A stretch of 5,295 nt of DNA from Nitrospiraceae bacterium (lineage in GTDB: Bacteria; Nitrospirota; Thermodesulfovibrionia; Thermodesulfovibrionales; UBA1546), in NCBI GenBank assembly GCA_003535475.1, contig DOHC01000202.1:1-5295 (forward strand), read 5' to 3'. Below are positions 1 to 4,704 of the stretch, in pieces. The notes under the pieces are model-generated. The model was not told the origin of the DNA. It saw only the letters and a program-made list of their open reading frames with translations, and searched no databases. A program made the translations under genes and the position numbers. Numbering within the stretch: the first letter of the stretch is position 1; every line of letters starts with the position of its first letter.

Positions 1-33
1 ATAGGTTCATAAAAATTTAATATCCACTTTCTC

Positions 34-63
34 TTGACCCTCCGAAGGTCATGGAGTTAATAT
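34..63 (+). promoter_or_regulatory. Possible sigma-70 promoter for the TSUP operon
   Basis: TTGACC (34-39) is five of six to the -35 consensus. After an 18-bp spacer comes TAATAT (58-63), a four-of-six match to the -10 box. It lies about 75 bp before the first gene of a three-gene operon, a sensible position. The -35 overlaps a small inverted repeat, TGACC (35-39) with GGTCA (47-51). A/T-rich DNA gives many such matches, so this is only a candidate. The remaining leader up to the ribosome binding site shows no ORF that I trust. Confidence 0.25.
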
Positions 64-120
64 ATAAACTGTTTCAATAATTAAACACGTCATTGCTAAA
101 TGAAACAATATTTATGAGGC

Positions 121-134
121 AAGGAGGGAGGGAG
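121..134 (+). promoter_or_regulatory. Repeated Shine-Dalgarno that fixes the TTG start of the TSUP gene
   Basis: The purine run AAGGAGGGAGGGAG contains three overlapping GGAG-like cores, 4 to 11 nt before the TTG at 139. In that frame a TGA stop lies at 115-117, and TTG is the only start-type codon between the stop and an ATG at 190. Starting at 190 would remove half of the N-terminal hydrophobic segment. The site therefore supports TTG as the true start. Confidence 0.75.
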
Positions 135-138
135 CGAA

Positions 139-1113
139 TTGATTCATTCAAGGAAAGTTTTAAAGATTTTGATTGTTGTTTTTTCAATAATGGCTCTATT
201 CATCAGTATATCTGCTTTTGCATCAGAAACGCAGGAAGTTGCAAAGGAAACCGCTTCAGCATCAAACACTCCGTGGTGGGTCTGGCCATTGGTATTGTTT
301 GTCGTTACCTTTGTCCTTGGCATTCTCGCTGTTCTTGGAGGAGTAGGCGGCGGAGTTTTATTTGTGCCGATTGTCGGCGGATTTTTTCCTTTTAATATTG
401 ATTTCGTGAGAGGCGCAGGGCTTCTCGTTGCTCTTGCAGGCGCTCTCGCAGCAGGGCCGGGACTCTTGAAAAGAAACCTGGCGAGCCTTCGGTTGGCGCT
501 TCCCGTGGCGCTTATCGCATCGGCAGCCGCAATCGTTGGCGCGATGATCGGTCTTGCCCTCAAACCAAACGTAGTCAACATCCTCCTCGGCACGACAATC
601 CTGTTCATCGTTCTAATAATGGCCACGGCAAAAAAATCAGATTTCCCAAAGGTTCCCCATCCTGACAAACTTTCACAGGCATTGGAGATAACGGGGATAT
701 ACCGTGAGGAATCCCTCGGCAAGGATGTTGAATGGAATGTTCACAGGACCCCTCAGGGGCTGGCGCTATTTATAATAATAGGTATCATGGCCGGGATGTT
801 CGGGCTTGGCGCCGGATGGGCGAATGTGCCTGTTTTAAATCTTTTGATGGGCGCTCCGCTGAAGATATCCGTTGCAACAAGCAAGTTCCTGCTTTCTATA
901 ACAGACACATCTGCAGCGTGGGTCTATCTAAATCAGGGCGCAGTATTGCCGATGATTGTTGTCCCATCCATTGTCGGGATAATGCTCGGCTCTATGGTTG
1001 GCGTTAAGATTCTTGCAAAGGCAAAGCCAAAAGCGATAAAGTGGATGGTCATATGGCTTTTGCTTTTTGCAGGGCTCAGGGCGCTTCTAAAAGGCCTTGA
1101 GATCTGGAAATAG
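139..1113 (+). CDS. TSUP (TauE/SafE) family anion permease with signal peptide
   Basis: This is a 324-residue polytopic inner-membrane protein of the TSUP family (formerly DUF81), whose members move sulfite, sulfoacetate, sulfonates and related anions. Residues 5-29 are a basic-then-hydrophobic leader ending in S-A-F-A before S-E-T, a good signal peptidase I site. The next membrane segment starts near residue 46. The two TSUP half-repeats are visible: GGVGGGVLFVP at 67-77 and GLGAGWANVPVL at 222-233, the latter followed by PLK and ATSK (240-249). About eight helices follow the leader. A hydrophilic loop (about 164-205) separates the halves and is longer than I expect for minimal TSUP proteins. 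The TTG start is the only one compatible with a full leader. It heads an operon with a DUF1634-like protein and a tandem Usp protein. The family assignment is firm; the substrate and direction of transport are not determined by the sequence. Confidence 0.9.
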   Translation: MIHSRKVLKILIVVFSIMALFISISAFASETQEVAKETASASNTPWWVWPLVLFVVTFVLGILAVLGGVGGGVLFVPIVGGFFPFNIDFVRGAGLLVALAGALAAGPGLLKRNLASLRLALPVALIASAAAIVGAMIGLALKPNVVNILLGTTILFIVLIMATAKKSDFPKVPHPDKLSQALEITGIYREESLGKDVEWNVHRTPQGLALFIIIGIMAGMFGLGAGWANVPVLNLLMGAPLKISVATSKFLLSITDTSAAWVYLNQGAVLPMIVVPSIVGIMLGSMVGVKILAKAKPKAIKWMVIWLLLFAGLRALLKGLEIWK

Positions 1114-1125
1114 GAGGATAAGATT

Positions 1126-1569
1126 ATGACAGAAGATAGAAAAAAAGCATCAGAAGAGCAGCTTGCATATGCTGGCGTTTTAAATATCGGGATGTGGATA
1201 GGGCTTTTTCTGCTCGTAGTTACCTTTATCGTATACATATCGGGAGTACTGCCAAGTTATGTGCCGATCGAAAAACTTTCGGAAATTCCCCAGGGTTCAA
1301 ATGTGCCGTACTGGGGCATGAGAGCCCATGAGTTCAATCAGGCCTTCGATGTACCGACCGGCTGGGGCTGGACAACTCTGGTTGGCAAGGGTGATTATCT
1401 GAACTTTGTAGGCATAGCTATGCTCGGAGGCCTGAGCATTTTGTGTTATCTCGTAATACTTCCCATCCTGATCAAAAAGAAGGATAGGGCTTACGCAGTC
1501 ATCGCAATCGTTGAAGTGCTTGTGCTGGCGCTGGCAGCAAGTGGAATATTAAAAGCAGGAGGTCACTGA
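1126..1569 (+). CDS. DUF1634-like three-helix membrane protein, TSUP partner
   Basis: This 147-residue protein has predicted membrane helices at about 17-40, 93-116 and 121-143. The basic N-terminus and the KKKDR turn (117-121) suggest both lie in the cytoplasm, placing the roughly 52-residue loop 41-92 outside; that loop carries the tryptophans of GWGW (79-82). A short basic turn with D-R-x-Y (KKKDRAY) between the last two helices resembles DUF1634, a small family of unknown function known to sit beside TSUP permeases. I assign it by that pattern and by position, not by a search. AGGAGG at 1112-1117 overlaps the upstream TAG stop and lies 8 nt before ATG, so translation is likely coupled to the permease. 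The role is unknown; an accessory or regulatory subunit of the permease is the simplest inference. The external loop may be larger than usual for the family. Confidence 0.8.
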   Translation: MTEDRKKASEEQLAYAGVLNIGMWIGLFLLVVTFIVYISGVLPSYVPIEKLSEIPQGSNVPYWGMRAHEFNQAFDVPTGWGWTTLVGKGDYLNFVGIAMLGGLSILCYLVILPILIKKKDRAYAVIAIVEVLVLALAASGILKAGGH

Positions 1570-1570
1570 T

Positions 1571-2464
1571 ATGGCACAGATATGTCCCGCAGCAAAACTT
1601 GAAAGATTGGTTTTACCGACAGACGGCTCTGAATTCAGCGAAGGCGCTGTAAGAGAAGCGATAAACCTTGCGAAGACATGCTCAAGCAAAGTGATTGCAG
1701 TCTCTGTAATAGAGATAAATCCTGAGTACGAGACAATAGCTCCGCAGCTTATTGAAAAGGCAGAAAAAGAGGCAAGGGAGCACCTTGAATCAGTAAAGGC
1801 ACGGGCATTAAAAGAAGGTGTTGACTGCGAGATAATTGCGCATCAGGGAGAAGAGCCTTACAGGTATATAGTTGAAGAGGCAGAGAGAAATAAGGCAGAC
1901 ATGATAGTCATGGGAAGGCGCGGAAGGACAGGGCTGAAACGGCTCATGATGGGAAGCGAGGCAGCAAGGACTATCGGTCATGCTCAGTGCAATGTTTTAG
2001 TTGTTCCAAAGGCTGCGAAACTTGAATTTAAGAATATACTTATAGCCACCGATGGGTCTAAACACAGCGATGCAGCAGTCATGGAAGCGGCAGGGATTGC
2101 CAAGCGCTGCAGCTCTAATCTTTTTGTTGTTGCGGTTGTCCCTTCAGAATCTGTCTCTCCACTTGATATTGTTAATTTAGAGATGCAGAAGGGTCTAATA
2201 TCCGAAGAAGAACTAAGGACAGCAGAGGGGAATATAAAAAAGGCAAAAGATGCTGCCTTAAATGAAGGGGTAACAGCAAAGGGGCTTATTCTTGCAGGTA
2301 AGCCATATGAGGCAATAACACACGCTGCAAAGGAAAAGAATGCAGACTTGATAGTGGTTGGCAGTCACGGCAGGACAGGTCTGAAAAGGCTTCTCATGGG
2401 AAGCGTGACAGAGCGGGTTATCGGCACTGCCGAATGCGCCGTGTTTGTTGTTAAAGCAAAATAA
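1571..2464 (+). CDS. Tandem-domain universal stress protein (UspA family)
   Basis: This 297-residue soluble protein is made of two UspA domains, about 9-147 and 152-297. Each begins with a beta strand ending in T-D-G-S (D18 and D161, the adenine-contacting Asp of ATP-binding Usp proteins). Each also carries the ATP-type signature G-x2-G-x9-G-S: residues 115-129 (GRRGRTGLKRLMMGS) and 264-278 (GSHGRTGLKRLLMGS). Both halves therefore look competent to bind nucleotide, whereas many tandem Usp proteins keep only one good site. The start is firm: ATG follows the previous stop by 1 nt, and AGGAGGT (1557-1563), inside the last codons of the DUF1634-like gene, lies 7 nt upstream. Usp proteins are cytosolic and bind ATP or AMP. 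With a TSUP permease and its small partner, this one may report energy state to the transporter, which is inference. No strong intrinsic terminator is visible after it. Confidence 0.93.
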   Translation: MAQICPAAKLERLVLPTDGSEFSEGAVREAINLAKTCSSKVIAVSVIEINPEYETIAPQLIEKAEKEAREHLESVKARALKEGVDCEIIAHQGEEPYRYIVEEAERNKADMIVMGRRGRTGLKRLMMGSEAARTIGHAQCNVLVVPKAAKLEFKNILIATDGSKHSDAAVMEAAGIAKRCSSNLFVVAVVPSESVSPLDIVNLEMQKGLISEEELRTAEGNIKKAKDAALNEGVTAKGLILAGKPYEAITHAAKEKNADLIVVGSHGRTGLKRLLMGSVTERVIGTAECAVFVVKAK

Positions 2465-2622
2465 CTGCGCCGCTCTTTAGCCCGAAAATGTGTTTTAGAA
2501 TATATTAGGCAGGCATATGTGCCTCTAAACTTTTACGAAGCACCCGGTATAACCTCCTTGCGTAATATGTGCTACTCTATGAGTCGTAGGCCCTAAAGCT
2601 TTCTCAGAAAAAAGCGCATCTG
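2465..2622. other. Intergenic region with several potential hairpins
   Basis: I cannot assign a gene here, but the stretch has more pairing than expected. TTACGAAG (2533-2540) pairs with CTT-G-CGTAA (2557-2565) with one bulged G and encloses a GGT/ACC mini-stem (2546-2554). AGCAC (2539-2543) could instead pair with GTGCT (2569-2573), so these two stems are mutually exclusive. ACTC-TAT-GAGT (2574-2584) is a tight hairpin. CTTTAG (2475-2480) can pair with CTAAAG (2593-2598), closing the whole block. It could be a small RNA, an attenuator-like leader or a decayed element. I compared it by eye with SRP RNA, which often lies near dnaX-recR, and with common riboswitch cores, and found no match. Confidence 0.3.
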
Positions 2623-2652
2623 TTGACAACGAAAGATTCTAAACGATATTCT
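2623..2652 (+). promoter_or_regulatory. Sigma-70-like promoter of recR
   Basis: A perfect TTGACA (2623-2628) is followed after 18 bp by TATTCT (2647-2652), four of six to the -10 consensus. Initiation would fall near 2659-2660, giving a leader of only about 10 nt before ATG 2670, so recR may be translated from a near-leaderless message. The 8-bp direct repeat ATTCTAAA (2636-2643 and 2648-2655) overlaps the -10 box at a 12-bp period and could be a repressor site. This promoter would make recR independent of the operon upstream. Confidence 0.5.
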
Positions 2653-2669
2653 AAATAGGCTTGGTGATT

Positions 2670-3263
2670 ATGGCGCAGGGAATAATAGAAAACCTCATAA
2701 GCGAACTTACAAAACTCCCGGGCATAGGACGAAAGACCGCCCAGAGGCTTGCCTTTTTCATACTTACAATGTCGGAAGAAAGCGCAAAGGATATAGCCAA
2801 GGCCATTAATGATGTTAAGGAAAAGGCAAGATTCTGCAGCAGGTGTTTTAACATTACGGAGACAGAGGTGTGCAGTATATGCAGGGACGAGTCAAGGGAC
2901 AGAACAAAGATATGCATTGTAGAGGAGCCGAGCAATATCCTTGTTGTTGAAAGGGCAAAGACATTTAACGGCCTTTATCATGTCCTTCTCGGTTCAATCT
3001 CGCCCATAGACGGGATGACGCCTGACAGGCTAAAGATAGCCGAGCTTGTGGAAAGGGTGAGAGGCGACAGCGTGGGAGAGGTTATACTTGCGACAAATCC
3101 CAATACAAAAGGGGAGATGACAGCGCAGTATATAAAAGATGCCCTGAAACCCTTCACTGTAAAAGTCACACGAATTGCATACGGCCTTCCCATAGGAAGC
3201 GATATTGAATTCGCTGACGAGGTGACTTTGAGCAAGGCGCTTGAGGGAAGAAGGGAGATGTAA
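2670..3263 (+). CDS. recR: Recombination mediator protein RecR
   Basis: RecR works with RecO (and RecF) to load RecA onto SSB-coated single-stranded DNA at gaps. The 197 residues match the usual length of about 198-200. In order: the helix-hairpin-helix LPGIGRKTAQRLA (16-28), a Cys4 zinc finger with C56, C59, C68 and C71, then a Toprim domain with IVEE (83-86), SPIDGM (111-116) and the C-terminal GLPIGSDIEFADEVTL (172-187). I chose ATG 2670 because MAQGIIENLI begins where RecR proteins normally begin. An in-frame TTG at 2661 and GTG at 2664 would add two or three residues, and no strong Shine-Dalgarno favours them. The motif usually written TNPTVEGEATA reads TNPNTKGEMTA (142-152), so one usually acidic position is Lys. 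recR often follows dnaX-ybaB; here it follows a Usp gene instead. Its stop lies 2 bp from that of the convergent deaminase gene. Confidence 0.96.
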   Translation: MAQGIIENLISELTKLPGIGRKTAQRLAFFILTMSEESAKDIAKAINDVKEKARFCSRCFNITETEVCSICRDESRDRTKICIVEEPSNILVVERAKTFNGLYHVLLGSISPIDGMTPDRLKIAELVERVRGDSVGEVILATNPNTKGEMTAQYIKDALKPFTVKVTRIAYGLPIGSDIEFADEVTLSKALEGRREM

Positions 3264-3265
3264 GG

Positions 3266-4576
3266 TTATCTAATCTTCCCCTGCCATTCTCTGGCTTTAG
3301 ATAATATCTCCTCTTCATCAGCGGTGCAGAGCCTGCCTTTATCAACAACAAGTTTTCCGTTAACAAATACTGTCTCTACATCTGATGGCCGCGCCGAATA
3401 GACTATGTGTGAATAAATATCATAAAGAGGCGTAAGATGAGGCTTATTCAAGTTTATTATCGCTATGTCTGCTGCCTTGCCTTTTTCAAGGCTCCCTGTA
3501 AGGCCTCCGAGCCCAAGAGCATCAGCGCCACATTTTGTCGCCATGAGCAGCACTGTCTTTGCATTTAGAGCAGTAGGGTCATTTGAGACCGCCTTATGCA
3601 CTTTTGCTGCAGTTGACATCTCGCTCAGGATATTAAGGTCATTATTGCTTGCGGCGCCGTCTGTTCCGAGGCTTACCTTTACGCCTGCCTTAAGCATCTC
3701 AGTCACAGGCGCAATGCCCGAACTCAATTTAAGATTGCTCTCTATGCAGTGAGAGACTCCGGCTTTGTGTTTTGCAATAGACTCTATATCTTTCTCATCA
3801 ACCCAGATGCAGTGGGCTGCAATAATGTTCTCATCAAGAATGCCGATTTTTTTTAGATGCTCAACAGGGGTTAAGCCGTATTTCCCCTTTATCTCTTCAA
3901 CCTCCCACTTTGTCTCTGAAAGATGCGTGTGAATCATGACATTGTATTTATCAGCAATTTCTTTTACTTTTTTGAGAGTCTCAGGACTGCATGCGTAAGC
4001 TGAATGGGGTGCAATGCACGGCACAATCAAATCATCGCCTTTCCATTCCTTTATGAATCTTTCCGCCTTGCTTAAATATTCATCTGCCGAATTGCCTGCG
4101 ACTGTGGGGAAATCAACTATCCCTGCACCGAGAACAGCCCTCATGCCGATTTTTTTTGCAGCTTTGCCTGCCGCGTCCTCAAAGAAATACATATCATTGT
4201 ATGTTGTAATTCCAGACTTAAGCATCTCAAGGCACGCAAGCTCTGTTGCATCGGATACAAATTCAGGGCTGAGCCACTTATTCTCGGCAGGCCAGATATG
4301 TTCTTCAAGCCATTCTTTCAAAGGCAGGTCATCTGCCATGCCCCTGAAATAGACCATTGCCGCATGGGTGTGAGTGTTTATTAGTCCGGGGATAGCCGCT
4401 GTGTTTTTGCCTTTGATTGTATTTTTTGAGGAATATTTTTTTGATATATCGTCTGAATTGCCTATATCAGCGATCTTATTTCCCTGAATAGCAAGAGCGG
4501 CATTCCTAACGACAGCCAAGCCATCATCCATTGTGAGGATGTAATCAGCCTGAATAATATAGTCAGCAGTTTGCAA
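3266..4576 (-). CDS. mtaD: Amidohydrolase, MTA/SAH deaminase type
   Basis: This is a metal-dependent deaminase of the amidohydrolase superfamily, cytosolic, most like 5'-methylthioadenosine/S-adenosylhomocysteine deaminases (EC 3.5.4.28/31), which convert the adenine moiety to hypoxanthine. Numbering from an upstream GTG (4585), the metal and catalytic residues are all present: H72 and H74 in NTHTH, E101 in WPAE (substrate side), H194 in APHSAY, H221 and E224 in HLSET, H258 in AAHC, and D309 in GTDGAASNND. SNLKLSSGIAPV (283-294) and KPHLTPLYD near the C-terminus are typical of the subgroup. Residues 280-281 read C-I, where homologues I recall have a proline at the second position. I prefer TTG at 4576 over GTG at 4585 because AGGTGA sits 5 nt upstream of the TTG and overlaps the GTG. 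Related guanine or chlorohydrolase enzymes are possible, but this motif set fits MTA/SAH deaminase better. The neighbour metG supports a methionine-cycle role. Confidence 0.87.
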   Translation of the reverse strand: MQTADYIIQADYILTMDDGLAVVRNAALAIQGNKIADIGNSDDISKKYSSKNTIKGKNTAAIPGLINTHTHAAMVYFRGMADDLPLKEWLEEHIWPAENKWLSPEFVSDATELACLEMLKSGITTYNDMYFFEDAAGKAAKKIGMRAVLGAGIVDFPTVAGNSADEYLSKAERFIKEWKGDDLIVPCIAPHSAYACSPETLKKVKEIADKYNVMIHTHLSETKWEVEEIKGKYGLTPVEHLKKIGILDENIIAAHCIWVDEKDIESIAKHKAGVSHCIESNLKLSSGIAPVTEMLKAGVKVSLGTDGAASNNDLNILSEMSTAAKVHKAVSNDPTALNAKTVLLMATKCGADALGLGGLTGSLEKGKAADIAIINLNKPHLTPLYDIYSHIVYSARPSDVETVFVNGKLVVDKGRLCTADEEEILSKAREWQGKIR

Positions 4577-4581
4577 ATGAT

Positions 4582-4587
4582 TCACCT
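4582..4587 (-). promoter_or_regulatory. Shine-Dalgarno deciding the deaminase start
   Basis: On the minus strand AGGTGA (4587 down to 4582) is followed by 5 nt and then TTG at 4576, good geometry for initiation. The GTG at 4585 lies inside this motif and has only AAATAATAG upstream, so it would lack a ribosome binding site. The choice changes the protein by three residues. The motif also lies within the left copy of an imperfect direct repeat that flanks a palindromic element. Confidence 0.6.
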
Positions 4588-4598
4588 ATTATTTTTCA

Positions 4599-4651
4599 TC
4601 ATTCCGAACTTGTTTCGGAATCTTATAGATGCTGAATCAAGTTCAGCATGA
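4599..4651. repeat. REP/MITE-like double-palindrome element
   Basis: Two back-to-back hairpins lie in the gap between metG and the deaminase gene. ATTCCGAA (4601-4608) pairs perfectly with TTCGGAAT (4614-4621) around a 5-nt loop, and ATGCTGAA (4629-4636) pairs perfectly with TTCAGCAT (4642-4649), also around a 5-nt loop. The outer 14-mers, TCATTCCGAACTTG (4599-4612) and the complement of 4638-4651 (TCATGCTGAACTTG), match at 12 of 14 positions, so the whole unit is also an inverted repeat. This layout is typical of dispersed bacterial intergenic palindromes. Neither hairpin is followed directly by a T-run on either strand, so it is not a classical intrinsic terminator, though it could stabilise the 3' end of metG mRNA. 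Confidence 0.8.
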
Positions 4652-4704
4652 CACTTTCAGGATTTTTTGATTCAACTATTAACCTATTCTCCCATTCACC
4701 ATAC

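Larger units (their letters stand above)
4578..4680. repeat. Imperfect 13-bp direct repeats flanking the palindromic element
   Basis: TGATTCACCTATT (4578-4590) and TGATTCAACTATT (4668-4680) match at 12 of 13 positions and bracket the 53-bp element, 8 bp from its left end and 16 bp from its right end. They resemble a decayed target duplication or a recombination footprint. The gaps to the element ends are unequal, so this is tentative. The left copy contains the deaminase ribosome binding site. Confidence 0.35.

Noticed and set aside
144..722. Long minus-strand open frame of 192 codons inside the TSUP gene
   Set aside because: It is antisense to a clear TSUP coding region, is Arg/Ala/Pro-rich with no recognisable motif, and has no promoter or Shine-Dalgarno of its own. 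It is a shadow frame.
2465..2622. SRP (4.5S) RNA or tmRNA-type gene before recR
   Set aside because: The conserved SRP apical loop (GGAAG-type with AGCAGC) is not present on either strand, and there is no tRNA-like end.
2498..2630. Minus-strand frame of about 35 codons (reads ALGPTTHRVAHITQGGY) in the gap before recR
   Set aside because: The only start is a TTG without a Shine-Dalgarno, the product is tiny, and the region is better explained by hairpins and the recR promoter. I could not match it to any protein family.
4583..4585. GTG start for the deaminase
   Set aside because: It overlaps the best Shine-Dalgarno and has none of its own upstream; TTG at 4576 has correct spacing. It remains possible, as only three residues differ.
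4599..4670. Intrinsic terminator for metG or the deaminase
   Set aside because: The hairpins are real, but no T-run follows directly on either strand; the nearest T-run (4663-4668) is 14 nt past the second stem on the plus strand, where no gene needs terminating.
4599..4680. CRISPR repeat or spacer unit
   Set aside because: There are no regularly spaced identical repeats; the structure is a pair of inverted repeats, not a tandem array.
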